DNA of 64,000 bases, taken from positions 62,001 through 126,000 of the forward strand of contig JAIOOS010000023.1 in NCBI GenBank assembly GCA_021414305.1, written 5' to 3'. This document shows, in pieces, positions 44,900 to 53,462 of this stretch; position 1 is the stretch's first letter; each line of letters opens with the position of its first letter. Under the pieces are notes generated by a model, which searched no databases, was not told where the DNA came from, and saw nothing but the letters and a program-made list of their open reading frames with translations. The stretch comes from Burkholderiales bacterium (GTDB lineage Bacteria; Pseudomonadota; Gammaproteobacteria; Burkholderiales; Burkholderiaceae_C). The translations under genes were made by a program, and so were the position numbers.

Positions 44900-45553
44900 A
44901 TGCTGCAGATCGAGTCGCTGCACGTCAGCATCCAGAGCGTCGAGGCGCTGCGCGGGCTGAGCCTCGCGGTGCCCGACGGCGCCATGGTCGGCCTGGTCGG
45001 GCGCAACGGCGCGGGCAAGACCACGCTGATGCGAAGCGTGATGGGCCACCTGCCGATCCGCTCGGGCTCGATCGTCTTCGACGGGCAGGACCTCGGCGCG
45101 CTGCCGGCGCATCGACGCGCCGCGCTCGGCGTGGGCTACATGCCGGAAGACCGCGGCCTGGTGCCCGAACTCACGGTCGAGGAGAACATCCTGGTGCCGG
45201 TCTGGGTGAGCCGGGTGCTGCGCGCCGAGGAGCGGCTGGCGCTGGTCTACCGGGTGCTGCCCGAGCTGATGGAGATGCGCGAACGGCGCGCGCTGCTGCT
45301 CTCGGGCGGGCAGCAGAAGCTCGTCGCCCTGGCGCGCGCCCTAGCCGTCGGCACGCGCCTGCTCCTGCTCGACGAGCCGTTCGAGGGCGTCGCGCCGGTG
45401 CTCTCGAAGCGCCTCGCCGACGTGATCGCCGGCCTGAAGGGCAGCGCGGTCTCGGTGCTGATCGCGCAGAGCGACCTGAACCATGCGCGCCGCCTGGTCG
45501 ATCACGAGGTGGTGATCGAGCGCGGCGCGAACGCCGCCGCCGTGCCGGCCTGA
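44900..45553 (+). CDS. livF: Liv-type ABC ATPase
   Basis: A 217-residue ATPase with Walker A GRNGAGKTT, signature LSGGQQKLVALARAL and Walker B LLLLDEPFEGVAP. Slightly shorter than usual at the C-terminus. Ten bases after livG. Confidence 0.9.
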   Translation: MLQIESLHVSIQSVEALRGLSLAVPDGAMVGLVGRNGAGKTTLMRSVMGHLPIRSGSIVFDGQDLGALPAHRRAALGVGYMPEDRGLVPELTVEENILVPVWVSRVLRAEERLALVYRVLPELMEMRERRALLLSGGQQKLVALARALAVGTRLLLLDEPFEGVAPVLSKRLADVIAGLKGSAVSVLIAQSDLNHARRLVDHEVVIERGANAAAVPA

Positions 45554-45559
45554 GGCGCG

Positions 45560-47134
45560 ATGAACCCCTGGCACGCGCATCCGGTGCCGGCGATCCGCTC
45601 CGAGGCGCTGTACGGCGACCGCCTCGTGCGCTGCTTCGCCGCGCGACCCGCCGGACTGCACGACATGTTCGAGGGGTCGAGGGCGCAGCGCGGCGAGCAC
45701 GAGGCCCTCGTCCACGAAGGCCGGCGCTGGACCTATGCGCAGGCGGGCGCAGAAGCCGACCGCGTGGCGGCCGGACTCGCCGCCCGCGGCATCGTTGCCG
45801 GCGACCGGGTGCTGATGCTGCTCTCGAACCGGCCGGAATTCCTGTTCGTGCTGCTGGCCCTGCAGCGGCTCGGCGCGATCGCCGTGCCGGTGGGCGTCCG
45901 CGAGCCTCGGCTCGGGCTGGCCTTCATCGCCGGTCAGTGCGGCGCCATCGGCATCGTCTTCGACGACGAGCTCGCCGAGCGCGTGCCGCTGCCCGGCGAG
46001 GCGCCGGCCCTTGCCTTGCGGCTGGCGGCCTCGGCCCTGGCCGCGTGGGGCCCGGGCGGCGAAGCCGCGCTGGCCGCGGCGGACCGGCCGGAGACCGACA
46101 CCGCGGTGATCCTCTACACCTCGGGCACCACCGGCCGGCCGAAGGGCGCGATGCTCACGCACCTGTCGATCGCGCACAGCGTGCTGCACTACGAGGCCTG
46201 CATGCGCCTGGGCGCCGACGACCGCTCGGCGCTCGCCGTTCCGACGAGCCATGTCACGGGGCTGATCGCCATCATCGCCGCGATGTGGCACGTCGGCGGC
46301 ACGGTGGTCGTCGTCCCCGAGTTCAAGGCCGGGCCATTCGTGCAGATGCTGGCCCGCGAGCGGATCACCCACACCCTGCTCGTGCCGGCGATGTATCGCC
46401 TCTGCCTCATGAGCGAAACCTTCGCGCGTGAGGATCTCTCGCGCTGGCGTGTCGGCGGGTACGGTGGCGCGCCGATGCCCGAGGCGACGATCCACGCCCT
46501 CGCCGAGCGGCTGCCGCGTCTCACGCTGCTCAATGCCTACGGCGCCACCGAGACCACCTCGCCGGCGACGCTGATGCCGCATGGCCCGGCCGAGGGCCAG
46601 GCCGACTCGGTCGGCGTGCCGCTGCCCTGCGCCGACATCCGCGTGATCGACGAGGCGGGCCGCGAGCTGCCCGCCGGAGAAACGGGCGAACTGTGGATCG
46701 GCGGACCGATGGTCGTGCCCGGCTACTGGGCCAACCCGGAGGCGACGGCGGCGTCGTTCACCGCCGGCTACTGGCACTCGGGCGACCTGGGATCCATCGA
46801 CGCCCGGGGCTACGTGCGCATCTTCGACCGCAAGAAGGACATGCTCAATCGCGGCGGCTTCAAGGTCTATTCCGTCGAGGTGGAAAACGTGCTGATGGCC
46901 TGGTCCGGCGTGGTCGAGGCGGCGGTGATCGGCGTGCCTTGCCCGGTGCTCGGCGAGCGCGTGCATGCTGCGGTCTACGCGCCCGGCATCGAAGCCGACG
47001 ACGCCGGCCTGCGCGCTCATTGCGCCGCTTGCCTGGCCGATTACAAGGTGCCGGAGACGATCGCCTGGCGAAGCGAGCCGCTGCCGCGCAATGCCAACGG
47101 CAAGGTCATGAAGCGGCTGCTGCGCGACGCCTGA
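45560..47134 (+). CDS. Acyl-CoA synthetase (AMP-forming), class I adenylate-forming enzyme
   Basis: A 524-residue enzyme that activates a carboxylic acid with ATP and CoA. Core motifs are VILYTSGTTGRPKGAM (P-loop), YGATETTS and the C-terminal hinge region IFDRKKDMLNRGGFKVY, with the catalytic Lys in NANGKVMKR. It lies seven bases after livF, so the imported compound is probably activated to its CoA ester at once. Chain length or aromatic preference cannot be told. Confidence 0.9.
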   Translation: MNPWHAHPVPAIRSEALYGDRLVRCFAARPAGLHDMFEGSRAQRGEHEALVHEGRRWTYAQAGAEADRVAAGLAARGIVAGDRVLMLLSNRPEFLFVLLALQRLGAIAVPVGVREPRLGLAFIAGQCGAIGIVFDDELAERVPLPGEAPALALRLAASALAAWGPGGEAALAAADRPETDTAVILYTSGTTGRPKGAMLTHLSIAHSVLHYEACMRLGADDRSALAVPTSHVTGLIAIIAAMWHVGGTVVVVPEFKAGPFVQMLARERITHTLLVPAMYRLCLMSETFAREDLSRWRVGGYGGAPMPEATIHALAERLPRLTLLNAYGATETTSPATLMPHGPAEGQADSVGVPLPCADIRVIDEAGRELPAGETGELWIGGPMVVPGYWANPEATAASFTAGYWHSGDLGSIDARGYVRIFDRKKDMLNRGGFKVYSVEVENVLMAWSGVVEAAVIGVPCPVLGERVHAAVYAPGIEADDAGLRAHCAACLADYKVPETIAWRSEPLPRNANGKVMKRLLRDA

Positions 47135-47169
47135 GCCCGGCCCCGGCGTCCGCCGCCGACGTGGCCGCA

Positions 47170-47187
47170 CCTTGATGCGCGTCAAGG
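47170..47187. promoter_or_regulatory. FNR/ANR-like box upstream of dksA-type gene
   Basis: CCTTGA and TCAAGG arms around TGCGCG; the core TTGATGCGCGTCAA matches the FNR consensus TTGAT-N4-ATCAA in all but one half-site base. Its centre is 52 to 62 bases ahead of the alternative starts, consistent with activation from a -41.5-type position. Confidence 0.6.
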
Positions 47188-47230
47188 CGGCGCCTGCAGC
47201 GCGACCCAGAATGGATCGACTGCCGCTTCG

Positions 47231-47614
47231 ATGCCGAACATGGACCTGCCGACCCAATCCCACCTCAAGGCCCTGCGCGACCTGCTCGAGTACCGCCGGG
47301 GCGAGCTGCGCGCCGAAGTGCAGGCCGCCGAGCGGGAACGGCAGGCCCTGGCCGAGGCTGCCGAGGCCGGCGTCGCCGACCGCAAGGACGAGGCCATGAA
47401 AGGCCAGCTCTCGGCCCTGAGCGGCCAGCAGGAAGAGCGCGAGCGCGAAGAGCTGCATCAGGTCGAGGCGGCGCTCGGCCGGCTCGACCGCGGAACCTAC
47501 GGCGATTGCGAGGATTGCGCCGAGCCGATTCCCCTGAAGCGGCTCCTGGTCCAGCCCGCGGCGACACGCTGCGCGGGCTGCCAGACCCGCCTGGAGGGCC
47601 ACCCGCGTTCATGA
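47231..47614 (+). CDS. DksA/TraR-family zinc-finger protein
   Basis: A 127-residue coiled-coil protein. The two-helix arm carries DRKDEA (residues 50-55), which fits the DxxDxA tip motif that reaches into the RNA polymerase secondary channel. A C4 zinc finger (CEDC at 93-96, CAGC at 114-117) follows. The length suits short DksA-like proteins. Start is ATG 47231, or ATG 47240. Preceded by an FNR-like box, so it may tune transcription under low oxygen. Confidence 0.85.
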   Translation: MPNMDLPTQSHLKALRDLLEYRRGELRAEVQAAERERQALAEAAEAGVADRKDEAMKGQLSALSGQQEEREREELHQVEAALGRLDRGTYGDCEDCAEPIPLKRLLVQPAATRCAGCQTRLEGHPRS

Positions 47615-47632
47615 GCTGAGCGCGCCACCGGA

Positions 47633-48289
47633 ATGTGCTTTTCCGCCACCGCGAGCTTTTCCGCCGCGGCCGGGTTGGCCGGGCTGGGCGTGCTCACGAT
47701 GAAGTCGGCGCGCAGCCGGCGGGAGCTCCCGTTCGCGGCGATCCCGTTCCTGTTCGCCGTCCAGCAGCTGATCGAAGGCGTGCTCTGGACCAGCTTTCAT
47801 GGCGATGCGCCAGGCCTGACCCGAGCGATGACGCTGGCCTACCTGTTCTTCTCCCACGTGCTCTGGCCGGTCTTCATTCCCGTCGCCGTGATGCTGATCG
47901 AGCCCTCGCCGTCGCGGCGCCGCGATCTCTTCATCCTCGTTGGCGCGGGCGTCGCCGTCAGCGCCTGGCTGGCGTACCAGACGCTGACGCACGGCGTCGA
48001 GTCGCATCCCGAAGGAAGGCACATCGAATACGCGTTGCCGCTGGCGCTCGGCGTCGGGACGACGGTCCTGTACGTCCTGTCGACGGTCGCCAGCCTCGTC
48101 CTGTCGTCCCATCGGACGGTGAGGGTCTTCGGCGTGCTGACCCTGCTGGCCTTCGTCGTCACCTATGCGTTCTATTCGCATTGGTGGGTGTCGGTGTGGT
48201 GCTTCTTCGCCGCCTTGCTCAGCGCGGTGGTGCTGCTGCACTTCAGGCTCGCGCCGAACGCGCTCCGGGAGGCTGGAACCGGCGCTTGA
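47633..48289 (+). CDS. Membrane protein of the MCFSATASF (DUF6629-like) family
   Basis: A 218-residue inner-membrane protein with six to seven hydrophobic segments. It opens MCFSATASF, which I recall as characteristic of a DUF6629-type family. No known function. It lies 18 bases after the DksA-like gene and is probably co-transcribed. Confidence 0.75.
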   Translation: MCFSATASFSAAAGLAGLGVLTMKSARSRRELPFAAIPFLFAVQQLIEGVLWTSFHGDAPGLTRAMTLAYLFFSHVLWPVFIPVAVMLIEPSPSRRRDLFILVGAGVAVSAWLAYQTLTHGVESHPEGRHIEYALPLALGVGTTVLYVLSTVASLVLSSHRTVRVFGVLTLLAFVVTYAFYSHWWVSVWCFFAALLSAVVLLHFRLAPNALREAGTGA

Positions 48290-48299
48290 GATGGATCAA
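48286..48299. promoter_or_regulatory. FNR/ANR-like box upstream of universal stress gene
   Basis: TTGAG-ATGG-ATCAA differs from TTGAT-N4-ATCAA by one base. Its centre is 63 bases before the universal stress protein start, similar to the spacing at the DksA-like gene. It overlaps the stop codon of the preceding gene. Confidence 0.55.
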
Positions 48300-48355
48300 G
48301 GCGCGCCGCGCCTGCGTTGCCACACTCGGTCCGTTGCAATAACGGCGAGTTCGTC

Positions 48356-48820
48356 ATGTACAAGCGCATCCTCGTTCCGGTCGACGGCAGCCCGACCTCG
48401 ACGCGCGGCCTCGACGAAGCCATCCAGCTGGCGAAGCTGACCGGCGCGAGCATCCGGCTCGTCCACGTCCTCGACCAGATGGTCTTCATGACCGCCATGG
48501 AGACCTACACGATCGACGTGATCGGCATCCTCAAGGAGGCCGGCGAGCGGATCATGCAGGAGATGAAGGCCCGGGTCGCCGCCAGCGGCATCGACGTCAC
48601 GACCTTCGTGTCCGAGGCCCTGCCGGGACGCGTCTGCGATGTCGTCGCCGAGCAGGCGAAGGCGTTCGACGCCGACCTGATCGTCCTCGGCACCCATGGC
48701 CGGCGCGGCGTCGGACGCCTCCTCATCGGCAGCGATGCAGAGCAGATCGTCCGCATCGCCAGCGTTCCCGTGCTGCTGGTCCGGGCGACGCCCGAGGCCG
48801 GCGCCAAGACAGGCACGTGA
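48356..48820 (+). CDS. Universal stress protein (UspA family)
   Basis: A 154-residue cytoplasmic protein. ILVPVDGSPTS opens the domain and the ATP-binding motif GTHGRRGVGRLLIGSDAE (G-x2-G-x9-GS) is near residue 120. Usp proteins of this class often respond to anaerobiosis or energy stress, consistent with the upstream FNR-like box. ATG 48356 (MYKRILVPV) chosen. Confidence 0.9.
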   Translation: MYKRILVPVDGSPTSTRGLDEAIQLAKLTGASIRLVHVLDQMVFMTAMETYTIDVIGILKEAGERIMQEMKARVAASGIDVTTFVSEALPGRVCDVVAEQAKAFDADLIVLGTHGRRGVGRLLIGSDAEQIVRIASVPVLLVRATPEAGAKTGT

Positions 48821-48982
48821 CCGCCTGAGGGACGTCGACACGGCACTCGTCGGGACGCTGTCGCGACACGTCGCCGACGAGTTCGTCGAGCAGGTCCGGG
48901 AGGGGCAGGCAGATATCATCCCGATCAGCGCCAGTGCTCGTTGTCAGGCAGGGACAGCACTCGACGGAGGTACGGCGAAACG

Positions 48983-49915
48983 GTGACCGGGGAAATTCGA
49001 ATCGAAGAGAAGGAAGACATCGGCGCGCTGCTCGTCGAACTGGTCGACTGCCTTGACGCCATGGTCGCCTACTGGGACCACGAGCAGCGTTGTCGCTTCG
49101 CCAACAAGGCCTACGAGAAATGGTTCGGCCGCGGTCGGCAGGAGCTGCTCGGAATCTCGCTGCGAGAGCTCCTCGGCCCGCTTTACGAGATGAACCGGCC
49201 GCACATCGAGGCCGCCTACCGCGGCGAAAAGCAGGTGTTCGAGCGCGCCATTCCGCGGCTCGATGGAAACGGCGTGCGGCACAGCCTTGCGACCTACCTT
49301 CCGCGACTGGTCGACGGTCGGGTCGCCGGGATCTTCGTGCACGTGGCCGACGTCGAGCCGCTGAAGCGCCTGGAGATCGAGCTCAAGATCGCGCTTGGCG
49401 AGGCCGAGAGACTCGCCACGCACGACTTCCTCACCGGCCTGCCGAACCGACGGTTGCTGGACGACCGAATGGCCGAAGCGCTGCTTCGTGCAAGACGGAG
49501 CGGGGAACCGGTATTCGCCCTCTGCATCGACGTCGACCGCTTCAAGTCGATCAACGACGTCCACGGCCATGCGATCGGCGACAAGCTGCTGATCGAGATC
49601 GCGGCTCGCCTCGTGTCCTGCGTTCGCGACTACGACACCGTCGCACGGCTCGGTGGCGACGAGTTCTTCGTGCTGATCTCCGGACCGGCCGCGGGCGAGG
49701 GAATAGAGCCACTCGCGCAACGCATCGTCGAGGTGGCCAGGCGTCCCTTCGAAGTCGACCGCGCCGTTCTGAGACCTTCGATCAGCGTCGGCGTCGCCCA
49801 GTTTCCTCTGCACGGCGCGACCAAGGAGGAACTGATGCTGGCGTCGGACCGCGCGCTCTATGCGGCGAAAGAGGCCGGTGGGGATCGCCTTTGCGTTCCT
49901 CAGTCGTCCCCGTAG
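48983..49915 (+). CDS. PAS-GGDEF diguanylate cyclase
   Basis: A 310-residue protein with an N-terminal PAS domain (VELVDCLDAMVAYWDHEQ) and a C-terminal GGDEF domain with intact RLGGDEFF active site and DFLTGLPNRR block. It should make cyclic-di-GMP. No RxxD inhibitory site is visible at the usual position. I use the GTG at 48983; a TTG at 48941 is in frame. Its end overlaps the convergent small gene by 16 bases. Confidence 0.87.
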   Translation: MTGEIRIEEKEDIGALLVELVDCLDAMVAYWDHEQRCRFANKAYEKWFGRGRQELLGISLRELLGPLYEMNRPHIEAAYRGEKQVFERAIPRLDGNGVRHSLATYLPRLVDGRVAGIFVHVADVEPLKRLEIELKIALGEAERLATHDFLTGLPNRRLLDDRMAEALLRARRSGEPVFALCIDVDRFKSINDVHGHAIGDKLLIEIAARLVSCVRDYDTVARLGGDEFFVLISGPAAGEGIEPLAQRIVEVARRPFEVDRAVLRPSISVGVAQFPLHGATKEELMLASDRALYAAKEAGGDRLCVPQSSP

Positions 49916-50142
49916 GCCTGCCGCTTCGCGAGGCGCATGAACGCCTCTTCGGGCGAGTCGACCTCCTGCTGCAGTTCGCGCAAGGCGTCCTCGGTCTCCT
50001 GGCCGGCCTGGGCAAGCCGTGCGTTGAGATGCGACTTCAGCATTCGGCTCTCCTCGAACTCGTGGCGCAGGAAGTCGTCGCTGGGAACGCCGAGCTCCGT
50101 GGCGCGCGCCAGGCGGGCGCGCAGGGCGTCGATGCGGCTCAT
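49900..50142 (-). CDS. Small acidic helical protein (80 aa), last gene of peptidase cluster
   Basis: Not recognised. An 80-residue, mostly helical and acidic protein (EEDA-type heptads, FEESRMLKSHLNARL). The ATG at 50142 overlaps the stop of the 323-residue gene (ATGA), so the two are coupled and probably work together. No signal peptide or membrane segment. Confidence 0.65.
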   Translation of the reverse strand: MSRIDALRARLARATELGVPSDDFLRHEFEESRMLKSHLNARLAQAGQETEDALRELQQEVDSPEEAFMRLAKRQAYGDD

Positions 50143-51110
50143 GGCCGGGAGGCTCGTGCGTGCACCAGCCAGAGCGCTTCGAAGTCGAGTCGCCGCGACG
50201 CCGAGATGCTCCACGCATGGATCGCCGCCTCGGCCGCCGAGCCGACGTCGCCGGCAGGCTCGCCGGCCAGCCCGGCCCGGGCGGGCGAGAACACCGGATG
50301 CTGTGCGGGCTCGGGCGCCTCGTCGTCGAGTCCGGGCATGAACAGGCGCGCGTCGCCGACTTTCACCGCCAGGTCGCTGCCCAGCCAGCTTTCCAGTCGG
50401 TCCAGAACCAGCGGGCCGAGGCTCACGACGTGGGCCAGGCCGCCCACCTTTCGGGCGATCGCCCGGGCGTCGATGTGGCCGCAATTCTCCCAGTCACGGC
50501 TTTCGCTCGAGGCCGGGCTCGAGCCCAACGCCAGGACCGGCATCGTCCGGCGGGGGCTCAGCAGGTGCTCACGGAAGCTGGCGAACGCCGCCTCGTTGAG
50601 GACCTGCCTCGGCGCCGTGCAGACCCGATACCCGCCGTCGTCGAACGGCAGGTGGTCGATGAGCCCGCACAGAAAGCCGGGCTGGGCGATGAGAAGCCGG
50701 GCGTCGGCCTGGCCGAGGAAGCCGGTGCTGACGAAGAGCAGGTCCTGGTCGCCATGGCCGAGGAACAGCACCCGCGTTTCCCACAGGCGGCTTGCGCTCA
50801 GATCGGGGCGGATTCCCCTGAACGACCAGGCGAAGCCGCCGTCGCGAGCGCTGACCACCTGCACCTGAGACGCGCCGAGACGCGTCTCGAGGTCATCGTC
50901 GGCGTACTCGTTCCTGCCTTCGAACAGGTCGGGCCACTTGCGAGCGCCCCAGGCCAGCACGTTTTCGCGCAGGTATTCGCGGCTGTAGCCATTGCCGCCG
51001 TCTTGCAGCAGGGCGGTCAGCGTCGTCGTGTGAAGCGTCCGGGGCACCTCCCGCTTTGGCGCTCGGGTCGCGGCGTCGGTTTGTCGGCTCGCTTGCGTGA
51101 CAGGGGGCAT
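50139..51110 (-). CDS. Uncharacterised 323-residue protein
   Basis: Not recognised. A cytoplasmic-looking protein without signal peptide. A Trp/Tyr-rich N-terminal half (NVLAWGARKWPDLFEGR, AWSFRGIRPD) and a GLAHVV-x4-LVLDRLESWLG block followed by ARLFMPGLD near residue 250 look like conserved motifs of a domain of unknown function. GGAG lies five bases ahead of the ATG. Coupled to the 80-residue gene. Separated from the DUF4404-type gene by 140 bases, so it may have its own promoter or be the end of a long unit with the peptidase genes. Confidence 0.7.
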   Translation of the reverse strand: MPPVTQASRQTDAATRAPKREVPRTLHTTTLTALLQDGGNGYSREYLRENVLAWGARKWPDLFEGRNEYADDDLETRLGASQVQVVSARDGGFAWSFRGIRPDLSASRLWETRVLFLGHGDQDLLFVSTGFLGQADARLLIAQPGFLCGLIDHLPFDDGGYRVCTAPRQVLNEAAFASFREHLLSPRRTMPVLALGSSPASSESRDWENCGHIDARAIARKVGGLAHVVSLGPLVLDRLESWLGSDLAVKVGDARLFMPGLDDEAPEPAQHPVFSPARAGLAGEPAGDVGSAAEAAIHAWSISASRRLDFEALWLVHARASRP

Positions 51111-51250
51111 GGCGCTCCAGGACGGCAGGTAGGACCGTGGGCCGCCCTTGGCAGGGTCGAATGGGGCGGCACGCCAAGATAGGACGGCCGCGTCGTCACG
51201 TCTGTACGCTGACGAACACAGTGCATCGCCTTCGGCGGCGCCGCAGAGCC

Positions 51251-51520
51251 TCAGATTCCCATCTGGCCCAGCTTCTCCACCACCTCGTTCATCACCGTGG
51301 CGATGCGCGGGTGGGAGACCTCGAAGGCGAGGACCGAGGTCTTGAGCTGCTCGCCGAGGCTCGCGTCGGCGCCCGCGGCCTTCGGATCCGCCAGCGTCCG
51401 CTCGATGTCCTCGATCAGTTTTTCGAGCCGCAGCCGCGCCTCCCGGTCGCCGATGTCCAGCGCCTGGATCTCGGAACGGAGCTTGGCCAGGGAATCGTCA
51501 AGATGGGTCATGCCGGTCAT
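51251..51520 (-). CDS. DUF4404-family small protein
   Basis: An 89-residue helical protein. The C-terminal VSHPRIATVMNEVVEKLGQMGI and the middle LEKLIEDIERTL fit the DUF4404 family, whose role is unknown. The start at 51520 overlaps the stop of the 88-residue gene. A second ATG at 51511 is possible. A CGCC-TTC-GGCG hairpin lies just after the stop, in the 140-base gap. Confidence 0.75.
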   Translation of the reverse strand: MTGMTHLDDSLAKLRSEIQALDIGDREARLRLEKLIEDIERTLADPKAAGADASLGEQLKTSVLAFEVSHPRIATVMNEVVEKLGQMGI

Positions 51521-51783
51521 GTTGCACCATCTCCGGGGACGACCTCGTAGGAATCGACGATGAACTGCCCCGCCGAGACCAGGCCGACGCCGCGGATCCG
51601 TTTTCCCGCCAGGCGCTCGAGCTCCGCGTCGCCGAACGGCGGGCCGCCCTTGCGGCGCAGCTTGAATTCGCCCCTGGCGCACACCAGCACGGCGGCCTCG
51701 TGGTCGCTCTTGGAGCCGGGATTGATGCGCTTGACGACGACGCGGCCTTCGAGCCGCGTCGCCTTGTCGGTCGGGTCTGCCAT
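51517..51783 (-). CDS. Small beta-rich protein (88 aa) of the peptidase cluster
   Basis: Not recognised. An 88-residue protein with alternating hydrophobic strands (GRVVVKRINPG, AAVLVCARGEFKLR, AGQFIVDSYEVV), suggesting a small beta domain. It is 26 bases after the cysteine peptidase gene and overlaps the DUF4404 gene. It could be a partner, inhibitor or adaptor of the peptidase; nothing in the sequence proves it. Confidence 0.68.
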   Translation of the reverse strand: MADPTDKATRLEGRVVVKRINPGSKSDHEAAVLVCARGEFKLRRKGGPPFGDAELERLAGKRIRGVGLVSAGQFIVDSYEVVPGDGAT

Positions 51784-51809
51784 CGGCCGATGCTAGCCCG
51801 CGTCGGCCC

Positions 51810-53366
51810 CTAGCGGCTGTGAACCCGCCGGATGTGGACCAGCCGGCCGTGCTCGAGCGTGGCGATGATGGCGGTCAGTTGCGGCCGGCGCAGCAGGCCT
51901 TCGCCGCCGGTGCGCCCCTGCACCACGTGGATCGTCCGCTCGCGCCGGCTGGCCCGGGTGGGGGCCGAGGCCGCACGCGCCGCCCCGGCCGGAAACCGAA
52001 CCCGGTACGAGCGCCAGGTCGTGGTGGTCAGGCCCGACTCGCGCGCTGCCGCCTCTAGCAGCTGCTTGACCGCTGGCGTCGGCCTGAGGCTCGCCGGGTT
52101 GGCTGCGCCCACCGTGTGCGCGAGGTTGTGGCCGGTCCGGCTCAGGCGTTCGCGCCTGAACGCCCGTGCCCCGTCGGAGATGACGCCGGACTTGCGCGCG
52201 CTCTTGATCGCTGCCGTCTTCGAGAAGGCATGGCTCACGTGCTTCACCGCATGGACCGAGGGGTCGCCGAGCAGGTTGAACTGCACCGCGGTCTTCAGGT
52301 CGCTGGGGTCGAGGTGCGAGTACTGCGCCACGTACTTCTGCCGCGCTTCCAGGGCGGCCCGGCCGAGCGAGCCGCCGTTCAGCACGCCCTCGAGGAAGAA
52401 GCGGCAGATCAGGTCGGCCTGGCCGTTGCCTTCGCTGGGCCCGTAGGCGATGTTGCTGCTGCCGAAGAAGCCGTATGCGCCTTCGGCGAGGTAGGTGCTG
52501 CTGATGCCGCGGGCGCCGTCGGCTTTCGCCGGGTTGTAGAGCTCGGCGCCATAGCAGCACTCGGCGGCGATCACCGAGCCCTCGGTCACCCGGCCAGGCA
52601 GGCGGGCGGAGTCGTGGGCGTCGAAGAACTTCTTCTTCGGGAACTCGCCGAAGTACTTCGGCGAGAGGGTGTCGCCGTGGCAGTTGATGAAGTGCACCCG
52701 CGGCGCCAGCTGCGCCTTGCTCCAGGCCGGGCCGCCCGGCGGCGAGGTGAGCACGGCGGAACCGGGGCCGAACAGGGTTTCGGCCGAGAGCCGGGTCGAC
52801 TTCTCCCAGACCTTGGCGCTGAGGGCGAAGTGGCCGCTGTAGTCGCTCTTGTCGCGGCAGGTGTGGCCGGCGGCGACGCGGATCAGCCGCACCAGCAGCT
52901 CCGGGCTGGTCGCGCCCTTCTCGTCGGGCAGGCGGCCGACGACCCGGGTCGGGCCGAGGAAGCGCGCGGGGCTGCGGGCGAACGGCGCGTCGCAGGCATA
53001 GGGCAGGTCGCTCGGCACGTTGGGGTCGCCGTCGTCCTCGTCGGTGCCGTGCATCGGGTTCGTCAGGCGGATCTGCGGCACCACGTCCGTCGCGCCGAGG
53101 ATCATCAGGTAGTCGGGCCGGTACTTGCGGTAGACGGCATCGATCGCCGCCTTGGCGCCGCGCTCGTCGGTCGTGCTCGCCACGGGCGCGCCGCCGGCGG
53201 CCTTCATGTCGGCCGCCGAATCGAGGGCGACCAGGCGGCTCTTCAGGCCGCGCGCCACGTCGCTCGCCTTGAGCGCCGCCAGTGCCGCCGTGACCTGGGC
53301 GTACCGGGCGCCGTACTTGCCGCGCAGCGCGGCGACGTTGGTGACGATGACCTTGTCGATCTGCAT
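51810..53366 (-). CDS. Caspase/C25-like cysteine peptidase
   Basis: A 518-residue protein. Residues 80-350 have a clan CD peptidase pattern: DYLMILGATDVVPQ near 85, a His at 230 in HFINCHGD and a Cys pair at 270-271 in AAECCYGAEL, followed by FFGSSNIAYGPSEGNG. The His-Gly and Cys spacing fits gingipain/C25 and caspase-like enzymes. The C-terminal 150 residues are basic and Ala/Arg rich with no known domain. No signal peptide, so probably intracellular, unlike secreted gingipains. Such intracellular peptidases often act in regulated cell death or conflict systems. Confidence 0.78.
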   Translation of the reverse strand: MQIDKVIVTNVAALRGKYGARYAQVTAALAALKASDVARGLKSRLVALDSAADMKAAGGAPVASTTDERGAKAAIDAVYRKYRPDYLMILGATDVVPQIRLTNPMHGTDEDDGDPNVPSDLPYACDAPFARSPARFLGPTRVVGRLPDEKGATSPELLVRLIRVAAGHTCRDKSDYSGHFALSAKVWEKSTRLSAETLFGPGSAVLTSPPGGPAWSKAQLAPRVHFINCHGDTLSPKYFGEFPKKKFFDAHDSARLPGRVTEGSVIAAECCYGAELYNPAKADGARGISSTYLAEGAYGFFGSSNIAYGPSEGNGQADLICRFFLEGVLNGGSLGRAALEARQKYVAQYSHLDPSDLKTAVQFNLLGDPSVHAVKHVSHAFSKTAAIKSARKSGVISDGARAFRRERLSRTGHNLAHTVGAANPASLRPTPAVKQLLEAAARESGLTTTTWRSYRVRFPAGAARAASAPTRASRRERTIHVVQGRTGGEGLLRRPQLTAIIATLEHGRLVHIRRVHSR

Positions 53367-53462
53367 GGAGCCTCCGCTGGAGTTCGTTGTCTGGCGCGCG
53401 GATCATTGCGCCGGACCGGGGCGATGGGAAGCTGGCAGGCCTCACAGGGTCGCCCCCGCCCG

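Noticed and set aside
48821..48982. Protein-like stretch DTALVGTLSRHVADEFVEQV between the stress gene and diguanylate cyclase
   Set aside because: Coding-like composition, but no start codon in that frame ahead of it and only about 50 codons; I cannot support a gene.
49937..50868. Plus-strand frames through the 80- and 323-residue genes
   Set aside because: Ser/Arg/Ala-rich shadows without recognisable domains; the minus-strand pair has overlapping start/stop codons and a ribosome site.
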